NCBI GenBank assembly: GCA_900074885.1
Contig: FJUW01000015.1
Location: forward strand, 725,906 to 789,905
Source of the DNA: Rhynchosporium graminicola
Lineage: Eukaryota > Ascomycota > Leotiomycetes > Helotiales > Ploettnerulaceae
Direction: 5' to 3'
Length of the DNA stretch: 64,000 nucleotides
Part shown: one piece after another, positions 1 through 14,400 of the stretch
How the letters are laid out: each line of letters begins with the position of its first letter
Position numbering within the stretch: the stretch's first letter is position 1
Position numbers and translations under genes: made by a program
Notes under the pieces: model-generated
What the model was told of the DNA's origin: nothing
What the model saw: the letters and a program-made list of their open reading frames with translations, nothing else
Databases searched by the model: none

Positions 1-1484
1 CAATTGACGACCCGGCTATTGATGAAGATGTATCGGGGTGTTAATTGATGATAAGCAGCGTGTGTAAGGCGTGGAGATGGTTTATGGTTTACACATTTCA
101 AAGAAAATTGTCCCAAGCTTCAGGACCCCGGATGACGCGAAGTCGGGCAGGAAGGATCCGGCACGGGATTTCCCGCTGTGACAACATCCTTCATAGCCCG
201 TCAATGGCGGCCCAATTATCAACACATTGATAATGTTGACAGACAATCGAGCATCCAAGACAATAGCATAACAGCGTATATTACCACGCTATAACCATTC
301 AGGTAATCAACAACAAATCTCCTAAAATTCACTCTCGAAATTTGCGGCGTGCAACAAACCATTTTAAAAGAATTATACTATCCCAGATTAGGAAATCAAC
401 AATGAGATTATGTACTCGCTCTCAGAAGACGCGACGTACTATAAAGCAGCACATAATTATTTATGTCAGAGCTAGCTAGATTCAGGGTACTCTAGCCATA
501 GATGTATGACTATGTCGACCTTAATTTGCAAGTCACGACTCCTTCGTTCCTCACTTCTCGTTACATCAGAAGATGCAATCTGAGATTATGTTACTTTTAA
601 GCCCTCAAGTATGATAGAAACTCCAGTTTCAAGACAGGCGTATCCGCATGAAATAAGCATAAGCATAAGGTTCACTACTATATTGCAGCGCTCGGCTTTG
701 CACCACCCCATTTCACAACCCGAAATGGTCACCAAGTAAACAACATTAAGCGAGTTCAACCACTTCGATCCGATGGATTGCGGATCTCCGATACCAGAGC
801 TGCTAGTTGGTCACTCAGCCTATATCCCTTGTTTGTTCTCACTTGGAAGCTCGAATGGGTTTGTTTGAGACCCGGGGTTTGGCGACGGGCGACTGCATGC
901 TTTTATCCATCCTCTATCCGTCATCATCGTTGGACGCACTACAAGTTTCTGAGGTGTTGAGACCAGGAAATGTATGAACTGATTCAATGAAAGGTGCGGC
1001 ATGAGGATGGAAGCAAAACTGATGCCGGACAGAGAAAGAGAGGGGCTTAAGCGAGTCGCTACTGTAGTAAGCGACCTTGACACACGCTCCTGTGTGTTTA
1101 AACCCCACAAAAGCCTTATTTCTAGCTGGAAGCTGTATTACGTGTCGATAGGTTGATATCGGGGTTTTTTTTTTGATGGGAAAGCGGATTGTGCATCTAC
1201 AAGTGATTTACAATAAGGGAGGACATGGACTGTTCACGAACTCACGGGACAATGTAGATGCACGTAGATACTTCTGTGGCTTCATCTTTCGACCACCATC
1301 ACGAGCCAATGCGTTAGTGGTAGTAACAATACTCCATCCGTGCATTACCTTACGCCAGTAAAATGCCTGGTTCTCCTGTAGATCCCGAATCTATGCTATG
1401 CTTGTAGTGTCTAAATCACTCTCGCCACCAAGTCCTAGCCTGGACTAATATGCAATAATGATACTATAGAAGAAAACGTAAATC
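1..1484. other. intergenic, left edge of window
   Basis: No supportable gene. Several ORFs of 60-100 codons occur on both strands, but none has a recognisable domain, a signal peptide or a plausible splice continuation. The right part is the 3' flank of the SEN1 helicase gene. A run of nine T at about 1166-1174 is the only simple-sequence feature. Confidence 0.5.
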
Positions 1485-4400
1485 CTAATTTCTTTTGGGA
1501 GGCTTGCGCTGGATGAAAGGATCGGCTGCTGGTTTCGGGCGTCGAGGTGGAGGAACAAGTCCTGTCGGTCGAGGCCGAGTGCCATTTGTTGACTTCTTGG
1601 CTTGTTGCTCCCGTAGAGCAGCCTCGATAGAGGACTCAGCAGGGGGAGGAGTTGTATATGCCTGAAATTGTTAGCTACTCGATCACCTGAAATCAGCTCG
1701 AGAATGTGCAAATGTCCTACCTTTTTGGACGGTCCCTGCTCGTCCTTGATATCCGACTCCCGTGGTCTCTTGGCATGGTTCCCTTCGGTACTATTGCCAG
1801 GAGGAGCAGGCTTGCGGATTCCCGGCTTGATTCCTAGGAGGCCTTGAGGTCTGTTACTAGAATTTACTACAGTATTGACATTTTCAGCTACCGATGACTT
1901 CTGCGAGTTGGAAGGATCGGGTGCGTCCATCATGTCAACATCTTTGCTCTCGTCTTCCACCTTGGGCCGAGTTGGGAAATTGCCATCAGTCGGGGAAGGA
2001 CCAATTCCGTTAGATGAGGTAGGCCTAGTCTCGGTTGGTGGTGGGTTGCGTGGTTGCCAAGCAGGTTGGCCTCCTCGAGCTGTAGGCCTGGAAAAGAGCT
2101 CCATTACGTTGCCGGTGGTATATCTCTTGCGAGCCTTGGCATCCTCGATCAGTCGATTCCAGAAATGTCCCTGCTGGAGCGATCGAGAGTCCCCAAGGAC
2201 CCATAATGAAGACTTTGCGCGAGTCAGTCCGACATTCATACGTCGAATGTCACCCAAGAAACCAATACCGCCAGTAGCCTTGGCTCGAACACAGGAGAAT
2301 ATGATGATTTCCCGCTCACGGCCTTGAAATGCGTCGGTAGTGTTGAACTCGATTTCTTCGAAGATGGCATCACCATATTCTCTAGCGAAGCGTATCTTCA
2401 TCTCGTTCAACTGGGCCTTGTAACTCGTAATGATACCGATCTTGCCCCTAAAATCGACGTTTCTGTAATCTGCCTTCAATCTCGAGTACAATGCCAGAGC
2501 TGCATTTAGTTCTGGAATGTTGATAAACGAGTGGCCTTGGGTCTGCTTTGTCTGAATACCCTCGACATCAAAGAATCGGTAAGGACCGAGAATAGTGCTG
2601 GCGTGCCATGGCTGCTCTCTCAATTTGTCCATATTAGGACCATCGATAAGCTTGCTATTGTAGAACTGCTCTGAAGGGAAGCTACTGATCTCAGGATGCA
2701 TGCGATATTGTGTGTCGAGCAAGTGGACATCCTTAGGATGGTTCTTCTGCATCCGAACAAACAAACTTTGCTCGTACCCGAAATTCTTGGCAGATCTCGA
2801 CAGAACGGTCGGTGGAAGTTGTTCAGGATCTCCCACAAGAATACACTTGGTCGCACCATACTTGAGCGGAATCAATGCGCTCAGCTCGATACATTGTGCG
2901 GCTTCGTCTATAATGACTGTGTCAAACTCCACATTTATGTTGCGGAACATATCATGGCCACTACCACTGAGAGTGGAGCAGAGGACATGGGCGCCATCGA
3001 TGATCTCCTGTTGGAATCGACGTCTGTTGATTTCGTTTTGGCGTGTAAAAGTGTTCCCGCTTTGCTTATCCTCATCCATTTTAGCACCTATGGAAGCTTG
3101 CTTTCGCTTGAGGTCGTCAAACTCTCGTCGGAGTTGAAGCTCTTTCTGGCTGTCGTTCTCCTTGTGGGCCTCGTCCATCAAAGGCCTAATTACATTGAGA
3201 CGCTCCTTGATTTGACCAGCATCCTTATGAAGTTTGTCGCGTTCAATCAACAACTTACTCTTGGCGCCATCATCGCCCTCTAGCTTCTTCTTTACCAGCT
3301 CGTCAAGCATGACCTCTTTCACCGCAGCGTTGATCGCATCGCTTCGACCAATACGTATAACATTGATTTTTTGACGTGGGCCATTCAATGGTTGAATTCC
3401 TTCCATAAGACGAACCACCAGCTCATCAATAGCAGCGTTACTGGGAGCGCAGATCAATAGCTTCTTCTTCATAGTTGGATTCGCAGTCGGTTGACCTGGA
3501 GCAGGGAGTTTGTGATGGGCTGACTGCGCAGCCTGCTCCTTCAATGACTGGGTCAGGAGGCATCCGACCATAGCCACGATAGTCTTCGTCTTCCCAGACC
3601 CTGGAGGTCTGAAACATGAGTTAGCAGAGAATAAAATGAAAGCAGGAAGGTTGCAGAACTTACCCTTGGATCAGAGTGAAGCCGTCATTCTCGTTAGCTG
3701 AAAGAATAGCTTGGGCCTGCCCTCTATTGAGCTTATAGGTGGATGAATATGACGAGATCTTCTCATCGGAGTACTTCTGAATGGGCGATGGCTTGGCTTC
3801 CAAGACCTCACTGCACAGATCGTAGAATTCCAATGCACTAAGAGCTGCATACTCGCGCTGTGTCGTCGTCATATCTGCGATCTTCACAGCAAATACCTTG
3901 CTGTTTGGTACGAAGCTATTCAACAAAGTAGCCTTTGTCCCTCGACTGATGCTGTATGTGACCTCGAGAACGTCCTTCTTCCGTGTGGTCCGTTGCGCTC
4001 GAGCCAGACAGTGTGGTGCAGATGGATTGTTCATTGGATCTGGGCTTGGAGATATTAGTACTATGTCGCGTTCAGAAACCATGAGATCCCGATTCTTTGA
4101 TATGGGCATATTGGTGCTGACTTCCATGAACATGTCAACCGACATACGATTGAGAACCTTGATCTCGATAGGCTTGAAGTTATTCTCGTCTCGCGCGGTA
4201 ACAAGAGAGCGCCAGACTTCAGATATAAGCAGAGGTGCAAATGTGGTCTTGTACAGATCCAAATCCAAGTACTTGTTGTCAATCTTCCGACAGTCTTCAC
4301 CGCTGGGAGGAGTGTCACTGTCGTGAAATATTTCCCAGTTAAGAATTTCCAGGTACAAGGGATTCATGTTTGGTTCCACACGAGCACGAAGATCTTTGGC

Positions 4401-7400
4401 AGATCTTTGCACCTTAGTCTTTTTGACTGGACCTTGGTTCAGCAGCTTCAAGGCACGCCGCTTACTTTCTTCGTACTCAGACACCACTTTCGAAGTCTCT
4501 TTTCGGCGCGTCACAAGAGCGTTCGTCTCATCTTCATCGTCATCGTCCGAATCCTCATCAGAGGACCCAACCATAATTTCACTCCGAATGGGTGCATGAT
4601 CTTTGCCAGCAACTCCACCGATACCCTTGAGGCCCGATCCTTCGCCCCTAATGGTTGCAGGTGCTCGAATTGCTCTCGCCTTGGCAATGGCTTCGGCCTT
4701 CGCGCGGGCTCTTTCTTCTTCAACTTTGCGGCGCTTCTCTCTGAAGTCTTCTTGAGCCTCGACAGACATGGCGATTTCTACCCTATGCTTGCTCAGAGGC
4801 TGGAACGTGGAGACAGCGCTACTTTTCACGCTCTTATTCTCAGTCCTGGCGGGTAGTCTGGGCTCATGCTGCATTCCGCCCGCAGATCTTGACCATGAGT
4901 CCAAGGAACCTTGGTTCTTAGGGGCAGAAGAGGGCTTGGAAACCTCAACTATTTCAGAGAAGCCGTTAAGGTCATCCAATGCTCTTTGCAACTCGGCCTT
5001 CTGTTGCATTGTCAAATTCGTCCTCACAGACGTGGCGTCTTTATCTGGCATGCATGCAGATCGAATGTATTTGTCTGCATATGTATGCACATCGACATTA
5101 TAGTCTCCGAGTGCACGAAGAAGTTTGCTGAGTAGTTTTGTGATGATGCTCACTAGATAGCCATCCCGAAGCCGTAGCCAGGTAACCATGCCATTGATGT
5201 TATTACCAACAACAGCCAAAGTTTCTCTGATAGAGTCTCTCGAGGAAACGTGTCTCTCGACATCTTCTATATCATTTGGGGATGGCGTAGCAGTTTTCAG
5301 CGCCGATGCGAACACTGTATACTCATCAAAAAGTGCCTCGGCATATTCCATAACTGCACGGCAAAAATCTTGCATTTCAGCAGTACTTTTGTTAACGCTT
5401 GGCGACCAGACTTCAGTTGCACCAAATGAGGAATGAAGAGCTCGCCATTGAGAACCCCACCAGTCCTTGATGAGGTAACGTTCTGCCTTCGTGAAACTGG
5501 AACGAGCTCGAAGTACACCAGTGTTGCCAGCCAACGCAGTGAGCACTTCGCCGTTGATTCTGATCATGTATGGAACAGGACCAAAGGTGCGGACACGTGT
5601 GATCTCCTTGACCGTTGCATTTAATGAGGCAAGCACGGGGCTGAATGAGGTCTCAAGTAAATTTTGGATCGCATCTTGCCTGACATCTTCACCTGTCATA
5701 GCTTTGATGGCTCCTACAGTAGCTTCACATACGCTCTGATCGCAGGAAAGTAAAGTTGCAACCAATGGCTGTATCATCAGAGGATCCTGGGAGAATTGCC
5801 CTAGATCCGAGCCAGAAAAGTCGCTTAAGCGGTCAATAATTCGTGAAATGTTATCCATCAACGCATCCAAGTCCTTGTTGAATTGTACACGGTCCTCCGG
5901 CATTGCCTGAATTTTCTTTCTATCTTTCGGGTGGAACTGGTCGAGCCCAGCTAGTACTGACGTAGCTGGGATGATGCTCTTGGCCAATTCGATACTACCT
6001 GGCCGGAAAATATCTAAGACGCCTTGCCAGATTGGCTGCGAGTGGCTCCTCATCCCCCGCTGAACAGGTTTCTCGTGTTGCAAATTGTCAAACTCGGCTC
6101 TGACACTCTTACAATCAAGCGTCAGAGTGTTTTTAATAACCAACATACCGAGAGACTTCAATTGTTTTTGTTGGTCTGTCATATTGATATCTTCCAAGTC
6201 TGCACAACCAGCAATCATGACTCTGTGCTTTTCAACAAGGCCCATGAGCTCACTGATGACTATCAAGGAGGTCGATGGGTTGATCTTATAATCTGAGCTG
6301 ACAAAGGTCTCCAATGTGATATTTAAAGCTGCAATACCAGCATGGCAACACGCAAGTCTGACTTCGTCGGAATATCTCTTGGCTTGAAACCGTTCCAGAA
6401 GATGACGAAGCAAGGCTCGGCATGCATCGTACCGGTGATCAGTACCAATAGAGTAAAGGAAAGTCGGGATCCAGGCTATTGGAGGCGAATCCCCGGCTTT
6501 CTCGAAGTGCACAGGATTCAAGAGCAATCTCTCAAATCCAGGACTCTGGAAGATACAATCGACCACTGCAGATGCGGAGATGGCTTCCATAGATGACCAA
6601 AACACTTTAGGAGCTTTGACAAGAAGAGCTTGGAGGGCGCTGATGACGAGCTGAACAATTGTCCCGGAGCTAGCAGCTAAGTGTTGAAGTGCAAGGTGGT
6701 ATATGTCTGGCTGAACCTCCATACCACGAAGTCGATGAGTGATTATATCTTGGTCCATTCTCTCAAGCATGAGGAGAAAGGACTGCCAAAATCTGACGAT
6801 GTCCTCTGGTGCCACCCTAAGGTCAGCGACATGCACCATAGCTTCTCCAAGCACATCCTGAACGACCCAGTCGAAAGTCTTTCCTGTAATTTTCTGGGTC
6901 ATCTTCTCCCAGGAATTGGTTGCGAATCGTTGGCGGTAGTGGTTTTGGCTGAAGAGGAAACGAGCCATTGCAGGCAAGGTATCGCCCAGTCTGAGAACCT
7001 TGCGTTGCTGTACCTGCTCGAAGACATAATCGAAATGCTTCGACAGCCTTGCATTATCTTTATGGTAGTCGACACAGCATAACGATTCGTAGATGGCCAT
7101 GAGAGCCGCTGTATCCTGCTTTGCCAAGAGGGACTGATTGCGCTTCTGAGGTTCTACACCTTGGAGAAGGACCTGGCCTGCACTCAAACCTTTATCGATC
7201 CGCTGGAAGTCCAGTGTGTTGATACGTTTCGAGAGTTCGGCAACCACATCATCGTCATATTGTCTGTGTATGTATTAATGCCCGCGCGAGTGAACCGAGC
7301 AGGCAGACTTACTCGGAAAGCCACTTCAAGTGATCCTTCCGGCCCTGATGCCAGTTGAGTGCGCATTTATCGCAGTTCATAAGCAGGCGATCTAGAGAGG

Positions 7401-7760
7401 CAGAGTACACCTCCCGTACCTGGCCGGTCACGTCTTCATTTATTCCAAGGATCTGAGAGTACCGGTATGCCACCTTGAATCGTTTCTTGTAGTCTTTTAT
7501 CAATTCCTTCTTGGTCTCCTGGCTCATCCCCTCCTCTGGCTCGTTGGGTTGGTCGTAGTCGATGAAATCGCCGTCGAACCGCTTGGGACAAAACCAGTGG
7601 GCTTCTGCGGGGAAGCTTTTGAGCTCACTGACATTTTAATATCAGCATGGTACGTTTGGCAAATATGATACGTGCAGATAATGAGGGTGTAGTTCCTCCA
7701 TTAGGGGAAGACATACCCATCAAGCTCCTGGAGCTGATCCCACAGCTCTTCTTCCCTCAT
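1485..7760 (-). CDS. sen1: SEN1-type superfamily 1 RNA/DNA helicase
   Basis: Five exons: 7717-7760, 7313-7627, 3664-7263, 1721-3608 and 1485-1661, giving 2007 residues, the size expected for Sen1. Sen1 unwinds RNA/DNA hybrids and acts in RNA polymerase II termination of short transcripts and in R-loop removal in the nucleus. The SF1B helicase motifs are all visible: the Walker A loop GPPGSGKT at about residue 1320 (split across intron 3), DEAAQC at about 1554, GDPEQLPP at about 1580, QYRMHP at about 1620, DAFQGRE at about 1745 and NVGLTRAK at about 1778. The first roughly 1000 residues match the helical Sen1 N-terminal domain in character, followed by an acidic linker with an Asp/Glu/Ser run. 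The C-terminal tail is basic and proline rich. The start is the first ATG, opening MREEELWDQL, and is supported by the fit of the 44-nt first exon. The family assignment is secure; nothing looks broken. Confidence 0.95.
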
Positions 7761-9017
7761 TGCGAAGGAATGTTAGCAATTTGATGGTCTCATTTGGCCC
7801 ATGCAGTGGTTTTCTGTCACAAAAGGCACGTTCAAGGTAATGTGCTCTATGCGAGGGGTATCAAGGAATCTGGGAATGGATTGTGTTGGGCGTTGACAAG
7901 GTAATGTGGCCTGGCAAGATTGGAGACGAAGGAGCAATGGCAAAGGCTTTGTTCTCTGACTTCTGACTTAAGAAGAGCGAGGCTGCGATTACAATGTCAT
8001 AATGTGAGTGAAATAACGGAGCAATCTGAGTTTGGGTCTTGTGGCAGAAGGTGAAGGCCGACTTTAACGTTCAACACCACATTGCGAACTCATTCCGCTC
8101 TAAATTCTATGCAGGTCTAGCGTCAGCCTCGCGGCAAGGCTGACAATGATTAGGAGAGGTCCCGTTGTTTGCGACACAAAACATGAGAAATCTGATTTCA
8201 TACTGGCATTTATGTTGTCAGTAGCTTTTGAAGGAATTTTCTGCTGCCGGATGAATATTGATTGATGCAGATGATATTTAGCACTACTAGAGCGGAACGG
8301 CCTACCCCTCCAAGTGTTTAGCAGTACCGTGTATGGAAAGCGCCTTCATATCAGGAACAGCTTACAGTCTTTTTTGTCGGTCCTCGAGTCCCACCATTAT
8401 TCGAAATCCTCTAAGCATATGCAACTTGCAATCCGCAAATCTACTGTCAGTACGTTCCTTATCAGAGTCATATTATCAGACTTTTTCTGAAACAAAACTT
8501 GCTCCTCGGCGAGATCGGATGATCATTACAGCCACACAGGTTCACGCTTATCTAGGAAGTGTGAGTTTAAAAGGTACAAACCCTCACACGATCTTTAAAT
8601 GGCGTCAACTTCGAGTATCCTGGGTATCAACCAAGTGATTTTCCATTCCCAAGAAAGATTTCCGACGATTTTTTTATCTCCGAATGTTTTGGTTCGCTAA
8701 GACCTCTAGCGGCGACGAATTTCACTTGGAACACTTAGTGTCCAAGACCAAAAACTAACTTCGGGATCCGCGGCAACATGACAAAGCGCGTAGTGTTAGA
8801 CGTAATCTGTTTATGGAATCTAGTGTCTTGTTTTGAATTTCCTGTTTGTGTATTCTCTCCTTCATTTATCACTATTACACCATACATTATTTTTAAATTG
8901 TTATCTCGCAGCATCATATGCGAGGCTTCTGTTGACTTCTCGCTTGGTCCGCGTCCGACGTCATCAATCCATCGCTTCGCAACTTTCCAGCACGCGCAGC
9001 TTCAGAGGTAGCCCACG
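7761..9017. other. divergent intergenic/promoter region (sen1 and Sfk1-like)
   Basis: About 1.26 kb between two divergently transcribed genes, so it should hold both promoters. No coding sequence is supported; the longest ORF (8333-8638, +) has no recognisable features. Pyrimidine-rich, AT-rich DNA at about 8825-8905 lies just upstream of the Sfk1-like start. Confidence 0.5.
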
Positions 9018-9978
9018 ATGACAGGCGTAAAAGCACCATGGTGGGCGACGATATACGTCCTCGTCCCCATATTCTCCGGCTTCGTATGGCTGGGTATGCT
9101 TCTCGGGATGTTACTTTGGTGGATTGTGAAAGAAGACTCGGTGCATCTTTTTAACATGAGCGCAGGTCAAGATATCGCGTTCGTGCAGCCCCTTATAGAC
9201 CAAAATGATTTGCTCCATCTGACACAAGTCGCAGATATATCTCAGATATTGGAGCCCTAGATTTGCAACCACTTTTCATCGCAATGGGAACTGTTACCGT
9301 GGTGAGCTTCACTTCAGTGTTCGTTACAGAAAGATGGCTACGACACAGAGGGACAATCGCGAGGAATACATCGCGATGGCAAAAGACGTTGAGTTCACTT
9401 GCAATAATATTTGCCGTGATTGGGATGATTGGCTTAATCATTCTTACTTGTAAAAACAACGTGGATTACTCTACGACTCATAATGTGTGCTTGGTAATCT
9501 TCATGTAAGTCCCCTTTTCCACGCATTGCTTCCCCAGCTGCAGTAATCTAATGTGCTTAGTGCCGGCTACATCATCTCCGCCATATTCGTCTGCTGGGAA
9601 TACCAGCGTCTCGGAATTCACTACCGCCAGTATCGGATTCTTGCGATCTCCTTCTGGATAAAACTCGCCTTCATCTTCGTCGAGTTTAGTCTCGCCATCG
9701 CATTCGGCGTCCTCGGTCACCAGAAGAAATACAACAGCGCAGCTGTCGTCGAATGGGTTATCTCTCTCATATACACATTCTACGTTTGGAGTTACGTGAT
9801 CGACTTCATCCCTGCGATACGAACACACCATTATGCTAGCAAGGAGACGGAAATCGACATGGTGGAAGGTATGGAGCGTGAGGCGAGGATGAGGGGATAC
9901 CCTGGAGGTGTGGCAGAGGAACAGTCTGCTTACGGGTCGACCAGACCTATTCGTGGGCTCGAGTCAAGGAACTTTTGA
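9018..9978 (+). CDS. Sfk1/Frag1/DRAM family membrane protein
   Basis: Three exons: 9018-9178, 9235-9504 and 9561-9978, giving 282 residues. Intron 1 uses a GTTCGT donor and removes an in-frame stop. Splicing restores the family motif IAYISDIGAL followed by LQPLFIA, which is diagnostic of the Sfk1/DRAM family, so this model is preferred over the two unspliced ORFs. About six membrane segments are visible: residues ~10-35 after the WATIYVLVP start, one after LQPLFIA, one in LAIIFAVIGMIGLIILT, and three in the last exon. A hydrophilic cytosolic tail follows. In yeast, Sfk1 is a plasma-membrane protein affecting PI4-kinase recruitment, transbilayer lipid movement and sterol retention. Here it converges on a DNF-type flippase 1.5 kb away, which fits a shared role in membrane asymmetry (inference). 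Confidence 0.85.
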
Positions 9979-11463
9979 CTGAAGTGAAGAAGAGACCAAA
10001 AGGTATCGCGGGATTCGAGTTTTTGGAAACTGGAAATATGTTGCACATATGGGCTCGGAGTTATGGTGGAATACATTTGATACTAGTGGTATGCATGTGC
10101 ATCGCAGGTGTAAGAGGATAGGGCTGGATCTTCATGGTCAGATGCATAGTCTGCATATGGTTTCCCATGTTTGGATACGTCATATAATCAAAAAATAATA
10201 ACAGGGACACCAAGACCCAACGAATCATACTTCATGGCTTCAGCAAACATTGCAATTCGGTGATTGATCGACAACGACAGAAAAATAGTTATTGTTCCTA
10301 CGTGTGTCAAGTCATCCGGCTCAGGAGGAGCCATCCACTACAATACGAATCCATCAGTATCCTCTTGTCCTCCAAATTACAATCTCAAAATAGAAACTAA
10401 CAATGCTGCTATACTCCCTTCCCTCGAGGTAGTCTGTGTGAAGAAATGTTGGAGAACTTCATATTTAGGCCCCTCAGACTCAAACATCTACATGTATAAA
10501 GGCAGATTCGTATGGAGACGAGAGACGAATTTGCATGTTAATTATGTTGACATACCACCTCGCTTAGACCCTGGCATCTTCCCAACCCGTGTACTGTGAA
10601 GCAGGGCCCCGGTCAACGAGTCTCCATCAGCATTGGGCGTGCTCATGGCCTCCCAGCATCTTCTATCTGCAAACATTATTTCTTTGCACACATCGCTCAG
10701 TAATGTCGAAGATGAAGACTTGAATGCCATCTCGATCCTGCACACGAACAGAGCGCAGAGGACCGCATGATTCTAGCTCACCCAATGGCAGCCAGAAACC
10801 GCCTTAGTAGACATCACACTTTACAGTCAACCGGACAATTCATTGGGCTTTGTTCAATTATTGAATTCGCTAACAACAGAGTACCCTTTATACAGAACTT
10901 TCCAGCCATCCATCCAGTCATCATTTCAGTCACAACATACCACCATTCCACCATTCCACGAACCAAACCGAAGGGCGATTTTGGTTCGCTGTAGATGTGG
11001 TTGCAACAGCACACCCACCGTTTGCGACTTCCTTTCCCACCATCAAAAACTACATGACGTTGCCCACTGTCCCGACGCACGGAAGTCTCCAGCGATCGAA
11101 GAAGAAAAAGTAACTGTCTGTCCGACTCTCCGAGAGAGAGGAAGAAATGAATCCCGAGGACTAATGAACAAGTGTCGAGCCTCCCATCTTTCCAGGTAGT
11201 CCAACCGGTTCAGTGGAAACTCCCCCAACGCCATTCCAAGATGTTCAATGCCATGAACGGCAAAACAAAACAAGAGCACAGTAAAAAAGAGAGAAAGGTC
11301 GTAGATCGCTGCATGCAGATCATCGTGGAAAGTTCGAGGATCTGCTTTTAATCAACACAAAAGAGAGGGTATTGTTTGTGGTTTATGTACAAAAGCCCTG
11401 CCGTCGTGCTCCGTACCTTGGGAGCGTAGAATGGCAGGAAGAAATTCAGGCGTCAATCGTGGG
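9979..11463. other. intergenic, between convergent genes
   Basis: About 1.5 kb between the 3' ends of the Sfk1-like gene and the P4-ATPase gene. It holds short ORFs on both strands without signal, domain or plausible splice structure. I see no RNA gene or repeat. Confidence 0.5.
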
Positions 11464-14400
11464 TCATTGCGCATCGCGAAGATTGGTTCTCCGACTTGAG
11501 ACGGGGCCAAATGAGTGGCTTGACTCTAATCGAGTTAGGAGAGCCGCGCTCGTGAAATCGTTGCTCTGCTCAAAACTTGGACGGATACGATCCATCGAGG
11601 CTCGTATTCTGTCGTATGATGGCCTAGCTCTGTCTATGGATGGACGGCCGTAAGGAGATTGTTCGGTGGATTGCCGATGGCGAGTAAAGTCTGTTCCGTC
11701 GCTGCCGTTCTGGCTTCGAGGGTTGTGGGTGGTGGCGGTTGGAGCAACTGAAGGGGGGTAAATGGGCCGTTGGTCTTCATCAACACTCGGATAGTGGGTG
11801 TGCTTACTCGGCTTTGCGATTTCGTAAGAGGTTGATGATGACCCATTCGAAACCGTATCTTCAGCAACGAATTGTCCAGGCCTGTCAAGGTGATCGAACT
11901 TGCCTTGGCGAACTTGCTCGCGGATAATGTCCACATCGTATGGGAAATAAATCTTCTGGATAGCTTTGACACAGAATCTTGGCGCTAGCGAAAGAACGAT
12001 AGAAAGACATGTTACTGCCCAGAAGGTTGGTTGTGCAAAGACCTCTGAAGCTGCCTTGTAGAAGAACTCTGAAGAGCTGAATGCGGAGTATACGCCGGTC
12101 CAGAACCAAACAAGCAAACTACTAATAATGACGAGCAGTAACATAAGCCAATCCCATCGGTAGGAATTGAGGAGAATGTATGTGTTAATAACCATGATCG
12201 CGGCTGGCGCGATGTACACGCCGAATCGCTCCCTATCATCGATGTTCAATCCGTTGTGGGTGACAAAGTTGCCTGGACGGAACGCAAGGTAGGCCATGTA
12301 GAACAAGATCACGGATTGGTACATTCCGTCAATCATGTAAAGCCTACGGTAGGGTTAGCATGTGCAATACTATATACGCAACAGAATGATACCTACCAGA
12401 ACTTTCGTTGAGTCCATTCAAGCCTCTCAATACCACGGCGATATAGCTGTGGAACGGCGAGAGATACTTTATCACTAACGTCCTGGTCTAGTACACCCAT
12501 GAAGATGACTGGAAGCGATGTGAAGGCCAAGTTGAACAGCAAGATATAGGTGTAGTCGTAGAGATAGGTCTGATCGAAACTACAATGTATCTGGTACCAG
12601 AAAATGGTGAACGTCCATACTATGTTCTTATAGAAGAAGTTGGCAATGGTCTCCGCCAATCGTCGATACGACCATCGTCCATGTACGAGTACCAATCTTT
12701 GCAGGAAACGGAATTGTCCAATGGCATAATCAGCGGACATCACGGCTTGTCGTCCTTCCTCTCCAGCAATACCGACACCAACATCAGCCTCTTGAATCAT
12801 TGCTACGTCGTTTGCACCGTCTCCAATGGATAGGGTCATTACATCCAAGCCTGTCTTTACCATGGCAACGACCGCAGCCTTCTGCGCGGGACTGACACGA
12901 CAGCAAAGTACAGACTTGCACTGTTTACAGAGTAGCAAGAACTTCTGACGAATCTCCGGATCGAGAACAAGCTTGAGAGAATCACCATCGATGACGATAG
13001 CATGAGTTGGCGCAGGCGGCTCGTGGTTTTTCCGGGCAGCCTTGAGCTCTGCATCCGATCCAGTCATGTTGAAGGTTGCCAAGTGCTTGTCGAGTTCGAT
13101 CTCAGCGCTTGCAGCTGTCTCGTCCTCAATTTTGAAGACGATCAATTCCATGTCGTTGTTGAGCAGATTGCAAGAAAAGCCGATGTTGATAGCAGTCTCG
13201 ACCTTATCTCCAGTCAGGACCCAAAGTTTGATACCGGCCTCGGCGAGGAGCGCAATGGTATCAGGGACACCTTCTTGAAGACGATCCTCAATAGCAGTAC
13301 CACCGAGTAGAGTCAGGTCGCGCTCAATCACATCAGAAACAGCTTCCAACTTATCCTCTCGGTCTTGGATGGCTGAAGAAGCAATCTCGTGCTCCTTGTT
13401 CCATGTTTGGTACTCCTCCTCGCCAAGTTCCCTCTGAGCGATACACAGAGTTCGTAATCCTTCGCGTGCAAACATTTCGAGGTGTTCGGCAGTTGTTCTG
13501 CGCAATTCCGATTGCTCTCCACGCTTTAATCGTGAGTAGATCATACTATCTGCACCCTTGCAGTACAGTATAATTCTATTGTCTGGCATCCTAATGATAG
13601 CACTCATTCGCTTACGAGTAGAGTTGAACTCGAGAGTGTTAAGGACTTTGTACGCCCTGTCCTCACCTTGGATATTCAAACGGATACCATCTGTAGAATT
13701 ACCTAGAACGGTGAAGCCCATGTCTCGAGCAGTAGCGACCAATGCAGCCTCATCGGGAGATTGGGCCTTGAACTCAATCTTAGGTGGATCGCCAGGTGTT
13801 GTCTCGGCAATGACTGTGTGACATAGAGCGAGGGCCAACATAAACTGCTCGTTAGCATGTTGTTGCTCCTGTCCTGATTGTCCTGCCAGATCGGTAATGA
13901 AGTCTGGTGCAACAAAGGTCAAGTCATCGTCGTGGAGGTATGGGTTGTCGTGAAGTTTTCGGATATCCTCAATCATCTTGACTCTGCCTCGTGCGATTTC
14001 CTCGCGTGCTCTTGCACCCTCCTTTTCAACATCGATACCTTGTCGCTTCTGCATACCTGCTTGAGCCTCGGTGTAAGCCTCTCCATACGGAACGCCATTG
14101 ATAGTTGCCTTCTTGAACTCCATTACGTTCTGAGTAAGAGTACCGGTTTTATCAGAGAAGATGTATTCGATCTGTCCCAAGTCATCGGAGATGTTCCAGG
14201 ACTTGGGTGTACAAGGGTAGTCGATCTTGTCGTAGTACATTTCGGTATCGCTGTATATGAAGAAGGCCTGGCATGTCTTGATGATTTCCAGAGAAATGTA
14301 CAGAGAAATCGGGACCAAGTTTTGGAATAAAATGATGGCTGCCCAGAAAGTAATAAAACCATCTAAAGATGGCTTGCCACCAATCGAACCGTATTCGAAT

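Noticed and set aside
2696..3283. 195-codon ORF on the plus strand inside sen1
   Set aside because: Shadow of the helicase reading frame.
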